In this document: piece by piece, positions 45,530 to 55,535 of the stretch | Layout: each line of letters begins with the position of its first letter | Position numbering within the stretch: the stretch's first letter is position 1 | The notes under the pieces: generated by a model | Seen by the model: the letters and a program-made list of their open reading frames with translations, nothing else | What the model was told of the DNA's origin: nothing | The model's database searches: none | Translations under genes and position numbers: made by a program | Source of the DNA: Deltaproteobacteria bacterium | Lineage (GTDB): Bacteria > Desulfobacterota > Desulfobacteria > Desulfobacterales > JAFDMD01 | Direction of reading: 5' to 3' | DNA: 64,000 nt | NCBI GenBank assembly: GCA_019306065.1 | Contig: JAFDMF010000004.1 | Location: forward strand, 1 to 64,000

Positions 45530-45608
45530 TTCCGATATGTTATTTCCATTTTTCCACGTTAAATAGATAGAAAAAAATTAAACGACATATTGAAAAAAAG
45601 GAAAATAT

Positions 45609-46031
45609 ATGGGCGGATTAAATAAAGCGATGATTATAGGAAGACTCGGTAGAGATCCGGAAATGCGTTATACTACGGATGGCGTTGCAATAGCAAATTT
45701 CAGCATAGCCACATCAGAAGATTGGAAAGATAAAAAGACCGGAGAAAAAAAAGAGAAAACGGAATGGCACAGAATAGTAGCCTTTAGAAGACTTGCCGAA
45801 ATTTGCGGAGAATACTTAACAAAAGGGAAACAGGTATATATAGAAGGCAGACTTCAAACCAGATCTTGGGAAAAAGACGGCGTTACAAGATATTCTACCG
45901 AAATTATAGCGGATAAAATGCAGTTTTTAGATACAAAAAGCGATTCCGGTTCTCAAGGCGGGGCATCATCTGATACAAGCGCTTATGATAATTATATAAA
46001 CGCTAAGCCAGATGACGATATACCTTTTTAA
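45609..46031 (+). CDS. ssb: single-stranded DNA-binding protein
   Basis: 140 residues. OB fold: [58 protein letters not shown]; a short linker and the acidic tip DDDIPF, which recruits partner proteins. ATG at 45609 after AAAAAGG. Convergent with tatA. Confidence 0.97.
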   Translation: MGGLNKAMIIGRLGRDPEMRYTTDGVAIANFSIATSEDWKDKKTGEKKEKTEWHRIVAFRRLAEICGEYLTKGKQVYIEGRLQTRSWEKDGVTRYSTEIIADKMQFLDTKSDSGSQGGASSDTSAYDNYINAKPDDDIPF

Positions 46032-46043
46032 TTTTTACGGCGT

Positions 46044-46223
46044 TTATGCATCTTCCGAAATTTTTTCTTTATCTTTTTCTTTATCTGGATCAGACGTGGC
46101 TTTTTTAAAGTTTTTTATTCCCTTGCCAAGTCCTGCGCCTATTTCCGGAAGTTTGCCCGCGCCGAAAATTATCATTATAATTACCAGAATAATAAGAAGC
46201 TCCGGCATACCAATTCCAAACAT
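46044..46223 (-). CDS. tatA: Sec-independent protein translocase TatA
   Basis: 59 residues: one N-terminal TM helix ([20 protein letters not shown]), FGAGKLPE hinge and an amphipathic helix, then an acidic/lysine tail. Start at 46223 follows AAAAGGAG; the ATG 13 codons upstream is rejected. No tatBC nearby. TatA and TatE/B types cannot be fully separated, but lack of the longer TatB helix favours TatA. Confidence 0.9.
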   Translation of the reverse strand: MFGIGMPELLIILVIIMIIFGAGKLPEIGAGLGKGIKNFKKATSDPDKEKDKEKISEDA

Positions 46224-46334
46224 ATTATTTCTCCTTTTAGATTCATAATAAAGGTAAAGCATTATAAAAATTTTGCATATGCCAGATATATATTATCTTA
46301 ATATTAAAATATCAAGATAAAAACCAAAAGAAAC

Positions 46335-46397
46335 CTTTTGCTAAAATTTTAACCACAGGCTTATTAAAAATAAGTCTAGGATTAAAATTTTAGCAAA
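46335..46397 (-). terminator. long AT-rich hairpin between amidohydrolase and tatA
   Basis: TTTTGCTAAAATTTTAA (46335-46351) is exactly inverted at 46381-46397, and the loop carries a further near-perfect pair (AGGCTTATT/AATAAGTCT). A 63-base, mostly paired structure; likely terminator of the amidohydrolase transcript. Confidence 0.55.
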
Positions 46398-46435
46398 ACA
46401 CAGAAAACAGGCAAAATACAAAGAGCTTTCAACTG

Positions 46436-47761
46436 TTATAATCGGCTAATAATATCTTGGCTTACTCTTTCGGCATCTGCAAGAAGAGGTTCAATATCAA
46501 TTGTAACCAGTTTTCTATCTTTCATAACTATCTTTCCGTTTATAACCGTAGCGCTAACATCTGCCGCGTTTGCAGCATAGACTATCCGAGATATTATATT
46601 TCTGCCTACACCCGGAGAATTATGAGGCGTATTAAGTTTAATTACCGCTATATCTGCTTTTTTTCCTCTTTCTATACTGCCGATCTCTTTTTCTTTGCCC
46701 ATAGCTTTTGCGCCTTCTAATGTAGCCATTTCAAAAACCGTTTCCGCAGGCATAACTGTAGAATCTAATAGTCTTGTTTTTTGTATTAAAGCGGCATGGC
46801 GCATTTCTGTAAATATATTTAAATTATTACTACATGGCGAGCCGTCCGCAGCTATCGAAATATTACATCCTAGTTTTAAAAGTTCCGGTATTTGCGCTAT
46901 GCCGGAAGCAAGCTTTAAATTGGAGCTTGGGCAGTGAACAATCATAGTTTTGGAATCTGCAAGAATCTTTTTCTCCTCTTCGTCTAACCATATGCAATGA
47001 GCAAGAATAAGATTTTTACCGGTCAAACCCAACTTTTTAAGATATTTGATATTTCTTAAACCTCTTTCCGCCTCTACTAAAGCTATTTCTCCCAAATTTT
47101 CGGAAGCATGAGTATGTATTTTAAGATTCATACTTTTTGCCATATCCGCAACCCTTGACAAAAGCTTTTGAGTACACGATACTACAAACCGCGGAGCAAA
47201 AGCATATTCGATTCTTCCCTCCGCGCTTTTATGCCATTTATTAATCAGTTTTTCAGATTCTTTAATAGATTCTTCGGTATCTTCCAACAATTGCGCAGGA
47301 ACACCTTTACCGTAATCCATCATGCATTTTCCCGCCAATGCTCTAAAACCTGTTTCTTCTATTGCTTTAAATATAGCTTCCGTATGACGAACAGTTCCCA
47401 TATCTACTATCGAAGTTGTTCCGCAGGATATAAGCTCGGCTATTCCCAGCGTTGCAGATATATAATTCGTTTCGTAAGTATGATTCGCTTCGCAGGGCCA
47501 AATTTTTTTTTTAAGCCAGTCTAAAAGATGCAAGTCATCTGCCAAGCCCTGAAAAAGACGCTGAGTAAGATGAATATGAGGCTGAATAAACCCGGGAGTT
47601 ATCGCGCATCCCGAAGCCTCTATTACCTCGTCTGTTTCAACTTCAATCTTATCTTCAATCCGCTCAATCTTATCATCTTTTATTAATATATCTCCGGTAA
47701 ATATCTCCCTTTTGGGATTCATAGTAACTACAACACCGTTTTTTATTAAAAGCGTTTTCAT
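46436..47761 (-). CDS. amidohydrolase, MTA/SAH/aminodeoxyfutalosine deaminase family
   Basis: 441 residues. TIM-barrel metal ligands: PGFIQPHIHLTQ, HTHASENLGEI, AHCIWLDEEE, and the later aspartate in IAADGSPCSNN. The N-terminal KNGVVVTMNPKREIFTGDIL and C-terminal strands form the composite domain. The family deaminates adenosine derivatives (5'-deoxyadenosine, S-adenosylhomocysteine, methylthioadenosine) or aminodeoxyfutalosine. Because mqnA is close (49441), a role in menaquinone synthesis (MqnX) is possible but not shown. Confidence 0.8.
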   Translation of the reverse strand: MKTLLIKNGVVVTMNPKREIFTGDILIKDDKIERIEDKIEVETDEVIEASGCAITPGFIQPHIHLTQRLFQGLADDLHLLDWLKKKIWPCEANHTYETNYISATLGIAELISCGTTSIVDMGTVRHTEAIFKAIEETGFRALAGKCMMDYGKGVPAQLLEDTEESIKESEKLINKWHKSAEGRIEYAFAPRFVVSCTQKLLSRVADMAKSMNLKIHTHASENLGEIALVEAERGLRNIKYLKKLGLTGKNLILAHCIWLDEEEKKILADSKTMIVHCPSSNLKLASGIAQIPELLKLGCNISIAADGSPCSNNLNIFTEMRHAALIQKTRLLDSTVMPAETVFEMATLEGAKAMGKEKEIGSIERGKKADIAVIKLNTPHNSPGVGRNIISRIVYAANAADVSATVINGKIVMKDRKLVTIDIEPLLADAERVSQDIISRL

Positions 47762-48022
47762 AAAATACCTCTCATATATCCAAATTATTCAAAAAGCCTC
47801 TGCATAACAAAGGATTTTGTTTATTTCTAATCCACAAAACAAGTTTTCGTATTTCATTTAGCTTCAAATACCGCATCAACTTAATCTGTTATATAATTCT
47901 TTATTTTTATTCTGTAATTTTTTAGATTATATTACTTTAAATAGCAAGATTAATAATATATTGACAAATAAACTAAAAGAACGTAATCGCTTTATTGGTA
48001 ACTAATAAAAAGACAGTTAAAA

Positions 48023-49432
48023 ATGTATAATGTTTTAAAACAAGCTATTTTACCCCATCAAAAAGTCTATATCGTAGGAGGCGCAGTAAGAGATATAATC
48101 TTTAACAAAAAGCCGGAAGATATAGACATTGCCGTATCTGAAGATCCGCAAAAATACGGAAAACAGCTTGCAAAAATAACAAACGGTAGATTAATAACAA
48201 TAGGCAAAGATCAAAAAAAAATAATAAAAGTAGTTTCAAAAACAAGCAGTTTCGATATATCCCCAATCCGCGGCTCATCCATAAAAGAAGACTTATCTTT
48301 GCGAGATTTTACAATCAACGCCATAGCTCTTAACATTGATAACAACAGTATTATAGATCCGTTTTTAGGCGCAAAAGATATAAAAAAAAAAAAAATCGCT
48401 CCTGTATCCGAAACTATTTTTAAAAAAGACCCTATCCGTCTTATAAGAGCTTATAGAATTGCGGCTTGTTATAATTTTTCAATTGCGGAGTCCGCTATAG
48501 ATTTAATAAAAAAATATAAAAATCTTATAACCGAATCCGCTGCGGAAAGAATAAAACATGAGCTTTTTAAAATATTAGATACTCCGTACTCCTGCCGATA
48601 TATAATACAGATGGCAGATTCCGGGCTTTTATTTTCAATTTTTCCGGAGCTTCTGCCTTTGACGGAAAATCCAACACAAAAACCCTTGCAGAACAAAAAA
48701 CTTTGTTTGGATTTTAATATATTTGCTCACACAATGCGCGCTTATCACTATCTTGAAACAATCTTAAACAACAACTTTAACCTGCCTATAAATCCCGCGC
48801 TTAAAATAGATAAAAAAAATATTTCTTCTTTAAAACTTGCAATACTGCTCCATGATATAGGAAAGCCGGAGATAAAAAAAATAAACGAGGATAATACTCC
48901 GACATTTGAAGGACACGATAAAAAAGGCGCTGAACTTGCAGAAAAAATATGCAAAAGACTTAAAACATCTTCAAAAGAAACCGATTATATAAAATTTATA
49001 ATAAAAAATCATCTCAAGCCTCTTTATCTTTTTCAAAAAAACTGCATAACTCCTATTACAAAAGAAGCAGAAATAAAATTTTTTATAACATACTCGGATA
49101 TTACCCCGGATTTGCTGATACATACCATTGCAGATATACTCGGAAAAAATAAAACCGCTTCAAAACAGGATATAGACTTTGTTTTTTTTGGAATAAAACT
49201 TTATAATAAATTTCAAAACCAATTTTTACTCGCAAAAAGCCTTCCGCCTCTTATAACCGGCAACGATCTTATAAAAAAATTCTCTTTAAAGCCGTCTCCG
49301 TTATTTGCCAAAATACTAAACGCAGTAGAAGAAGCAAGGCTTATACGAAAAATATCGGATAAAGCCGGGGCATTTAAAATTGCCGAAAAAATCATCTCTT
49401 TAAACTCACAAGCAGCAAACCAAAAATATTGA
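48023..49432 (+). CDS. cca: CCA tRNA nucleotidyltransferase with HD domain
   Basis: 469 residues. Class II nucleotidyltransferase head: VYIVGGAVRDIIF, PEDIDIAV; DLSLRDFTINAIAL; DPIRLIRAYRIAA. An HD phosphohydrolase-like domain follows (AILLHDIGKP, FEGHDKKGAELAE). Adds or repairs CCA ends. Notable: an A14 run at 48392-48405 codes DIKKKKIA in frame, so the gene tolerates a long homopolymer. Eight bases from the convergent mqnA stop. Confidence 0.93.
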   Translation: MYNVLKQAILPHQKVYIVGGAVRDIIFNKKPEDIDIAVSEDPQKYGKQLAKITNGRLITIGKDQKKIIKVVSKTSSFDISPIRGSSIKEDLSLRDFTINAIALNIDNNSIIDPFLGAKDIKKKKIAPVSETIFKKDPIRLIRAYRIAACYNFSIAESAIDLIKKYKNLITESAAERIKHELFKILDTPYSCRYIIQMADSGLLFSIFPELLPLTENPTQKPLQNKKLCLDFNIFAHTMRAYHYLETILNNNFNLPINPALKIDKKNISSLKLAILLHDIGKPEIKKINEDNTPTFEGHDKKGAELAEKICKRLKTSSKETDYIKFIIKNHLKPLYLFQKNCITPITKEAEIKFFITYSDITPDLLIHTIADILGKNKTASKQDIDFVFFGIKLYNKFQNQFLLAKSLPPLITGNDLIKKFSLKPSPLFAKILNAVEEARLIRKISDKAGAFKIAEKIISLNSQAANQKY

Positions 49433-49440
49433 CGATTTTT

Positions 49441-50268
49441 CTATACGAAGAAATTAAGATTAACCTTTTTATCAATGATTTTATATTCATAAAGCTTATC
49501 AAAAAACATAGAAAGCCCAGCGGTTTTTTTATCGTCCAAATCAAAATCAAGCTTTTCAAAATATTTTTTGCAAATTAAATACGGTATATTAAGTTTTTCT
49601 GCGCCGTTGTTTATTATGGTTTCTATATTTTTTTTGCCTTCTTTTTTAGAAGCTTCAAAATCTTTTATAAGCTTTAAAACCGTTTCTTTTTCGGTTTTTG
49701 CAAACTCTTTATTTACCGCCCATAAGGCAAAAACAAACGGGAGTTTTGTTATATTATTCCATAATACGCCCAAATCCCATGTATATTTAAAATGTTTATC
49801 CCAGCCTCCGGCAAGCGCCGCGTCTCCTATTATAAGCGCGGCTTGTTCGTCCGCGTTTATATCTTTATAAGAATTTATTTTTTTTATTATAAAATTCGGA
49901 GAAATACCGCGGGAGCAAAAAAAGAGCTTTATAAGATCGGATGCTGTTTTTGATTCTGCAGATATTATTACTTTTGCTTTCTCAAGATTTTTTACGGATA
50001 CTTTAAATACAAATATCACGCTCATAACGTCCGCCGCGCAAGATACCGAAAGATTCGGCAATATAAGCCATCTGTCCTGATTTTGAGCGTAAGCGGCGGC
50101 AGATACAGCGCTTATTTCAAGCTTTTTTTCGGCAAGCATTTTATTTAACCCCGCCGGATGTTTCGATACTATTTTATATTTGTCTTTTAAAGAGCCATTT
50201 TCAAATCCGTAATATATCGGATCAACGTTAATGTAGCTTATTCTTCCTATTGCAAGTTGTTTGGTCAT
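49441..50268 (-). CDS. mqnA: chorismate dehydratase, menaquinone (futalosine) pathway
   Basis: 275 residues of the MqnA/MqnD family. GRISYINVDPIYYGFE at the front and GDAALAGGWDK in the middle; the family motif of Ser/Asn binding near LGVLWNNITKLPFVFALWA. Converts chorismate to 3-enolpyruvyl-benzoate, first step of the futalosine menaquinone route. Only the deaminase-family gene nearby could also belong to this pathway. Confidence 0.88.
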   Translation of the reverse strand: MTKQLAIGRISYINVDPIYYGFENGSLKDKYKIVSKHPAGLNKMLAEKKLEISAVSAAAYAQNQDRWLILPNLSVSCAADVMSVIFVFKVSVKNLEKAKVIISAESKTASDLIKLFFCSRGISPNFIIKKINSYKDINADEQAALIIGDAALAGGWDKHFKYTWDLGVLWNNITKLPFVFALWAVNKEFAKTEKETVLKLIKDFEASKKEGKKNIETIINNGAEKLNIPYLICKKYFEKLDFDLDDKKTAGLSMFFDKLYEYKIIDKKVNLNFFV

Positions 50269-50410
50269 AAATTTTTTTCTTCTTTTTTTTGTTCAATTCT
50301 TATTAACCGAGTAACATTTTTTTTGACCGAATACCTTTATTAAAAATTAATTTTTTCGTCTTATAAGCGGCAGGTTTTGTATTAGCAAGCTTTTTAATCG
50401 GTTTTTATAG

Positions 50411-50475
50411 AAAAAAGTCTCCTTGAGTAAAGCGAGAAATCCCTTTATTATTTTTATAATCATCCTTTTTTATAG
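50411..50475. repeat. dispersed repeat copy
   Basis: AGTAAAGCGAGAAATCCC followed by TTTATTATTTTTATAATCAT. The second part also occurs at 52070-52095 (TTATTATTTTGATAATCATT), so repeat homology extends beyond the core. Confidence 0.65.
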
Positions 50476-50480
50476 GCATG

Positions 50481-50640
50481 AAGCTTTACTTTGGTAAAAG
50501 TAAAGCTACTCCTGATTATTGTAAGGTTACTTCAGAATATGTGAAGGCTGATTTCAGATCAAAGCAAGGCTACTCTATATCAAAGGGGCTTTGCTTTAGG
50601 TTAAAGGAGATAAACTTTATGCTATAGGAGCTTATTTTTT
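50481..50640. repeat. degenerate 20-22-bp tandem repeats
   Basis: Seven or eight units, roughly AGGCTnnTTTnnnnTnAAAG, for example AGGTTACTTCAGAATATGTGA truncated to AGGTTACTTCAGAATATG, AGGCTGATTTCAGATCAAAG and AGGCTACTCTATATCAAAGG. One frame is open for about 45 codons but has no start. Period and divergence suggest an old minisatellite. Confidence 0.5.
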
Positions 50641-50695
50641 GTATAATACAGATATATAAAAATAAAATGTTTTTTATATATAAAATACGTTATTA

Positions 50696-51343
50696 TTAAT
50701 TCAATGCTCGTCTGCATAAATAAGCCATTTGTTCAATATTTATAGAATCAAAAATATCCGCTGCCTTTTTTATAAATTTAATCCCTTTTTCTTTATAATC
50801 TTTATTCTCTTTAAAAAGTCTGCCGTAGTTTAAATATGTAGTTGCTATTGAATAAATATCTTGTATATTTTCGTATAGTTTTAAAGCTTTGTTAAAATAG
50901 TTTTCCGCACTTTTGTAATCTCCTGTTTTAAATAAAAGTCCCCCTATTATGCTTATACAATTAGCTTCGCCTATGGTATTCCCTATTTTTTTATAAATAG
51001 ATAAAGCGGTTTTAAAAGCTTTAAGTGCGGCTTTATTTTCGGACATTCTAAGCTTAAGCTCACCTGTATAATAATATAAAAGAGCAATTGCTTCAATTCC
51101 TGTCTTTAAGCTTTTTTTTAAGATTGTTTAATTCAGTTGATTTACCGCATCCTTTATGTCCGCAAAATAGTATTCTGTTTTCCTCTTCTGTGGTTACATA
51201 AGATTTTAAGATGTTAAAAATATTTTATTCCGGATCTCTTGCCGAATTCGTATCAATATAAAACCGGTCAAAATCCTGTTCCGCAAGAGGCTTTGGGGTG
51301 CAGTATTTTTTTATTTCTTCTATAGTTGTAGCTTTTTTATCAT
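50696..51343 (-). pseudogene. P-loop NTPase-TPR protein, frameshifted with nonsense and deletion
   Basis: Start ATG at 51343 after AAGGAG; one extra A in the A6 run at 51333-51338 opens KKATTIEEIKKYCTPKPLAE, then FDRFYIDTNSARDPE, a TAA, and LFCGHKGCGKSTELNNLKKK (Walker A). After a deletion the frame changes to GIEAIALLYYYTGELKLR and TPR repeats (ALKAFKTALSIYKKIGN; DYKSAENYFNKALKLYENIQ). The 116-residue ORF 50696-51046 is the TPR remnant. ATPase plus TPR resembles STAND-like regulators; what it did is unknown. Confidence 0.65.
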
Positions 51344-51441
51344 TTTTTTACTCCTTGTTTTATTAAAACAAGCCTGTTTTTTTATTGGTTTCGGTAGATG
51401 TTTAAGATTACGGCAGATTAAAATTTTTATCCGACTTTAAC

Positions 51442-51921
51442 TCATGCAAAAGAAGATTTTTTTGTAAAAGAACTAATCAAAACCATTACTATTCCTATGC
51501 TTATAGCGCTATCCGCCACATTAAAAGCGGGCCAATGAATATTTTTAATATAAAAATCCAAAAAATCTATTACAAACCCGAAAACAAACCTGTCTATCAG
51601 GTTGCCTATTGCTCCGCTTATAATCAAAGAAAGCCCGAAGTTTAAAAATTTATAAGAAGACGGAACCGTTTTATAAAAAACAAACAACAAAAAAATTACT
51701 ATCATCGGAAGAATCTTAAAAATAATATTTCTTAATAAAACCGATTTTTCGGCAAAAAAGCTAAAAGCCCCCCCCGGATTTTGAAGATAGATAAGATTAA
51801 AAAAACCGTCTATAACCGAAACCGATTCGAACAAAGAAAAATTGTTTATTATTATTCGTTTTGTCATCTGATCTACGGCTATTATAATTACCGCTATTAT
51901 AATTAGTTTTATATATTTCAT
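51442..51921 (-). CDS. lspA: lipoprotein signal peptidase (signal peptidase II)
   Basis: 159 residues, four TM segments. Catalytic aspartates in GNLIDRF and FNVADSAISIG; DQMTKR and NPGGAFSFF are conserved too. Cleaves prolipoproteins after Lgt. Downstream of ileS in the same direction, the classic ileS-lspA pair, with repeat DNA between them. Confidence 0.95.
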   Translation of the reverse strand: MKYIKLIIIAVIIIAVDQMTKRIIINNFSLFESVSVIDGFFNLIYLQNPGGAFSFFAEKSVLLRNIIFKILPMIVIFLLFVFYKTVPSSYKFLNFGLSLIISGAIGNLIDRFVFGFVIDFLDFYIKNIHWPAFNVADSAISIGIVMVLISSFTKKSSFA

Positions 51922-51960
51922 TACATTTCTGTTTGGTAAAACTACCCTATTTTATAAAAT

Positions 51961-52100
51961 TTCTCCTCGCCGCACTCGTTGACATTACATGACAAAAAAA
52001 CAGCTCGTCGAAATGACAAAAAAAAAAAACTTCCTTCCTGTCCTGTCGAGCGAAGTGAAAAACCCCTTTATTATTTTGATAATCATTCTTTTTTACGTCT
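51961..52100. repeat. dispersed repeat copies between ileS and lspA
   Basis: An inverted copy (TTCTCCTCGCCGCACTCG, then TTGACATTACATGAC) at 51961-51990 and a direct copy (CTTCCTGTCCTGTCGAGCG followed by AAGTGAAAAACCCCTTTATT) at 52030-52100. Two copies facing each other in one short gap. Confidence 0.6.
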
Positions 52101-52127
52101 ATAATATAATCATGGGCGTTTTCTCTG

Positions 52128-54929
52128 TTATACAACGGGATTTAATATTTCCCGGCATCTTGAACATATATTAGGATATTTATCATCTTCTACTACCGAA
52201 GTATCCCGTATCCAGCATCTTTGGCACTTCATAGCATCGGAAGCTTTTACGGATATAAAAAGTCCTTCGATTTCCGAACTTATAAAATCTCCTTTATTAT
52301 CCTCGTTTGCCTGTTCAAGCTCCGCTTTTGAAACTATAAATATTGATCTTAAATCGTTGTTATACGGCAAAATGGTTTCGTAAGTTTTAGCATCTGCAAA
52401 AATTTTAACCTCCGCATCCAAAGAATGCCCTATAACCTTTTTTATTCTTGCGGCTTCCAAAGCTTTTGTTACCTCTTTTCGGACATTAAGAATAATTCCC
52501 CATTCTTCGGCAAGATCATAATCAAGCATGCTTTCGGAATATTTCGGGAAAAGTTCCAAATGAATGCTGTCGGCTTTATCCTGATAATTCGGTATGAATT
52601 TCCAAACCTCTTCCGCTGTAAAAGGAAGAACAGGCGCCATAAGTTTGGCGATAGTCTCTATAATCTTATACAATACTGTTTGCGCGCTTCTTCTTGTTTT
52701 TGAATTTTGTAAATACACATAAAGCCTGTCTTTTAAAATATCCAGATAAAAAGCGGAAAGATCAACCGCGCAATAGTTGTGTAACGAATGATACATTATA
52801 TGAAATTCATAACTATCGTATGCTTCCACAATTTTTTTTGTTAAAAGAGATAATTTATGAAGAGCAAATTTATCTATATCCGACAAATCGTCATAAGAAA
52901 CGTCGTCTGTTTCCGGATTATAATCGTCTAAATTGCCGAGTATAAAACGGCATGTGTTTCTTATTCTTCTGTAAGCATCCGTAAGCTGTTTTAATATTTT
53001 ATCCGATATTCTAATATCGTCTCTGTAATCTGATGCGGAAGCCCATAATCTTAAAATTTCCGCTCCGTATTTATCAATCACCTCGCCCGGAAGTATTACA
53101 TTTCCTATTGATTTGGACATTTTTCGCCCTTCGGCGTCCACTACAAAGCCGTGAGTAAGCACCGATTTATAAGGCGCTTCCCCTTTAAGTCCTACCGCCG
53201 TAAGCAAAGAGCTATGAAACCATCCTCTATGCTGATCGCTGCCTTCAAGATATAAATCCGCCGCCCATTTAAGATTTTCTCTTTCTTCCAATACCGCAAA
53301 ATGGCTTACTCCGGAATCAAACCATACGTCTAATATATCCGTTTCTTTTATAAAGGTTTCGCTTCCGCATTTGCTACATTTTGCGCCTTTATTTATCAAA
53401 CCTGCCGCGTCGGCTTCAAACCAAATATCCGCGCCGTATTTTTCAAACTGCGAACATACCGAATCTATAGAATCCGCATCAATATAAATCGCGTTGCATT
53501 TATCGCAATAAAAGACAATTATAGGAACTCCCCACACTCTTTGTCTTGATACGCACCAGTCCGGCCTGTTTTCGATCATAGAATATATCCGTTCTTTTCC
53601 CCAGCTCGGAATCCATTCTACCTTTTCTATTTCCGCAAGTGATTTTTTTCTTAACCCCTGCTTATCCATAGATATAAACCATTGCGGAGTCGATCTGAAT
53701 ATAACAGGTTTTTTACATCTCCAGCAATGCGGATAAGAATGTTCTATATGCTCCGAACAAATAAGCGCCTTGTTTTCTTTTAACTTTTCTATGATTTTTT
53801 TATTAGCCTCAAAAACAAACAGATTTTCAAACATCTCGGCTTCGTTTGTAAATCTGCCGTTATCGTCAACAGGAGAATACGGCTCAAGACCGTATTTAAG
53901 CCCTATTTCATAATCTTCGCGTCCATGTCCGCATGCAGTATGCACCGCTCCCGTTCCCGCCTCCAATGTTACATGATCGCCTATTATAACTACAGAATCT
54001 CTTTCATATAAAGGATGAGAGCATCTTTTATTTTCCAATTCGCAGGATTTTACTTCGGCTTTTATATTATAATCTTTAATGCCAAATTTTTTCATACATA
54101 ATTCTACAAGATCCTTTGCCAATATAAGAATCTCGCCGCCGCCTATATCTACAGCGGAATAAATAAAATTCGGATGCAAAGCTACGGCAAGGTTTGCGGG
54201 AATTGTCCAAGGAGTTGTAGTCCATATAACTATATATATTTTTTTACCGGAAAATTCAGGAATGAGTTGGCTTACATCATCTTTTAACAAAAACTTTACA
54301 AATATAGAATCGGAAGTTTCGTCATGATACTCTATCTCTGCCTCCGCCAAAGCGGTTTTGCAAGAGCAGCACCAATAAATCGGTTTTTTATTTCTAAAAA
54401 GACTCCCTTCTAATGCAAACTCCCCAAGCTTTCTTGCAATAATCGCTTCATATTTGTAATTCATAGTAAGATACGGATCATCCCATTCCCCCATTATGCC
54501 CAGACGCTTAAATTCATCTCTTTGAATATCTATAAAGCGGCTTGCATATTTTCTACATCTTTTTCGTATGGCAGCATGACCGAGGACCTCTTTTTTTTTT
54601 TTCAATGCCTTATCTACATTATGCTCTATAGGAAGCCCATGACAATCCCAACCCGGAACATAAGGAGCGTTAAAACCAGACATCTGTTTCGATCTTATTA
54701 TTATATCTTTTAATATCTTATTTAATGCGGTGCCAATATGAATATTGCCGTTTGCATAAGGAGGACCGTCGTGTAAAATAAAAGGTTTGAAGCTTTTTGA
54801 AATCTCTCTTATTTTTTCATAAAGCTTCTTATTTTCCCATTCGGTTAATTGTTCCGGCTCTTTTTTTGCAAGATTAGCCTTCATAGGAAAGCCGGTTTTA
54901 GGCAGGTTAAGAGTATCTTTATAATCCAT
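52128..54929 (-). CDS. ileS: isoleucyl-tRNA synthetase
   Basis: 933 residues. [19 protein letters not shown], the editing region with [15 protein letters not shown] and [21 protein letters not shown], and the C-terminal zinc finger (CQRCWIR and CSRCREIL). Start at 54929 ([20 protein letters not shown]) follows GGAGGATAT; the ATG 27 codons upstream is rejected. Bacterial type 1 enzyme. Confidence 0.97.
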   Translation of the reverse strand: MDYKDTLNLPKTGFPMKANLAKKEPEQLTEWENKKLYEKIREISKSFKPFILHDGPPYANGNIHIGTALNKILKDIIIRSKQMSGFNAPYVPGWDCHGLPIEHNVDKALKKKKEVLGHAAIRKRCRKYASRFIDIQRDEFKRLGIMGEWDDPYLTMNYKYEAIIARKLGEFALEGSLFRNKKPIYWCCSCKTALAEAEIEYHDETSDSIFVKFLLKDDVSQLIPEFSGKKIYIVIWTTTPWTIPANLAVALHPNFIYSAVDIGGGEILILAKDLVELCMKKFGIKDYNIKAEVKSCELENKRCSHPLYERDSVVIIGDHVTLEAGTGAVHTACGHGREDYEIGLKYGLEPYSPVDDNGRFTNEAEMFENLFVFEANKKIIEKLKENKALICSEHIEHSYPHCWRCKKPVIFRSTPQWFISMDKQGLRKKSLAEIEKVEWIPSWGKERIYSMIENRPDWCVSRQRVWGVPIIVFYCDKCNAIYIDADSIDSVCSQFEKYGADIWFEADAAGLINKGAKCSKCGSETFIKETDILDVWFDSGVSHFAVLEERENLKWAADLYLEGSDQHRGWFHSSLLTAVGLKGEAPYKSVLTHGFVVDAEGRKMSKSIGNVILPGEVIDKYGAEILRLWASASDYRDDIRISDKILKQLTDAYRRIRNTCRFILGNLDDYNPETDDVSYDDLSDIDKFALHKLSLLTKKIVEAYDSYEFHIMYHSLHNYCAVDLSAFYLDILKDRLYVYLQNSKTRRSAQTVLYKIIETIAKLMAPVLPFTAEEVWKFIPNYQDKADSIHLELFPKYSESMLDYDLAEEWGIILNVRKEVTKALEAARIKKVIGHSLDAEVKIFADAKTYETILPYNNDLRSIFIVSKAELEQANEDNKGDFISSEIEGLFISVKASDAMKCQRCWIRDTSVVEDDKYPNICSRCREILNPVV

Positions 54930-55010
54930 TTTTATATATCCTCCGAAAATAATAATATAATATATAAATTTCGACAAAATATTTTTCGTAAAAAAAATAC
55001 GAATTCTCAT

Positions 55011-55352
55011 AAATATAAGGCATCAAAATTTTTTAAATGCTCAATCTCAAAAAACAGATGCCTTTTCTATTAAAAACAAATAAATAACATATAAAAATAT
55101 CAGATAATTAAAAAATAAGCAAGAAAATTAAATTTTTAGACGTTTAAAACTTATAATAAAATACGTCATTGCAATTAAAATATCAAACAATTGCAGACAA
55201 ATGATTTTGCAAAAATTTTAATCGTTAAGCTCTCCTACGTTTAAAATTTTTTTACGTCTTGAACTCAACGTTTTTCTACGGAAACCATATAGATTCTTAA
55301 AAACATTTGACTTGTATCGATATCTGATCTATATTATATTAGGAGATAAAAA
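55011..55352. other. 342-bp gap upstream of the RelB remnant
   Basis: Very AT-rich; apart from the promoter at 55307-55335 nothing is recognised. Confidence 0.5.
55307..55335 (+). promoter_or_regulatory. promoter of the RelB/YafQ remnant
   Basis: TTGACT, 17-bp spacer, TATATT, then AGGAG at 55341 and ATG at 55353. A good sigma-70-type arrangement that has outlived the genes it served. Confidence 0.65.
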
Positions 55353-55535
55353 ATGAGTAAAACAGCAAACATAAGAGCAATAATAGAACCGGAATTAAAA
55401 CTCGGACGAGGCATCCCATTCCCTATTAAAATTCCTAAGAAAAAAATTAAACAAGTATTCAATGATACCAATTCCAGTTTAAATATTAACAAATATAAAA
55501 ATACAAAAAAATTATTTGATCAGTTAGGAATATAA
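55353..55535 (+). pseudogene. RelB/DinJ-type antitoxin with internal deletion
   Basis: 60 codons. MSKTANIRAIIEPELK matches the ribbon-helix-helix start and GIPFPIKIP with KYKNTKKLFDQLGI the toxin-binding end of RelB/DinJ antitoxins. About 28 residues in between (second helix of the DNA-binding domain and linker) are missing compared with relatives, so the protein should not bind DNA. It stays open and has promoter and ribosome-binding site. Confidence 0.7.

Larger units (their letters stand above)
45304..45608. other. 305-bp gap between kinase and ssb
   Basis: Holds two short hairpins (45360-45381 and 45393-45410) and a 26-codon ORF with a good Shine-Dalgarno (45449-45529), then an A/T-rich ssb leader. 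No other gene seen. Confidence 0.5.
50269..50695. other. 427-bp gap with a dispersed repeat and a tandem array
   Basis: Contains the repeat copy at 50411-50475 and the degenerate tandem array at 50481-50640. No gene seen. Confidence 0.55.

Noticed and set aside
50411-50640. CRISPR array
   Set aside because: Units are contiguous 20-22-bp degenerate repeats without unique spacers; no cas genes in the window.
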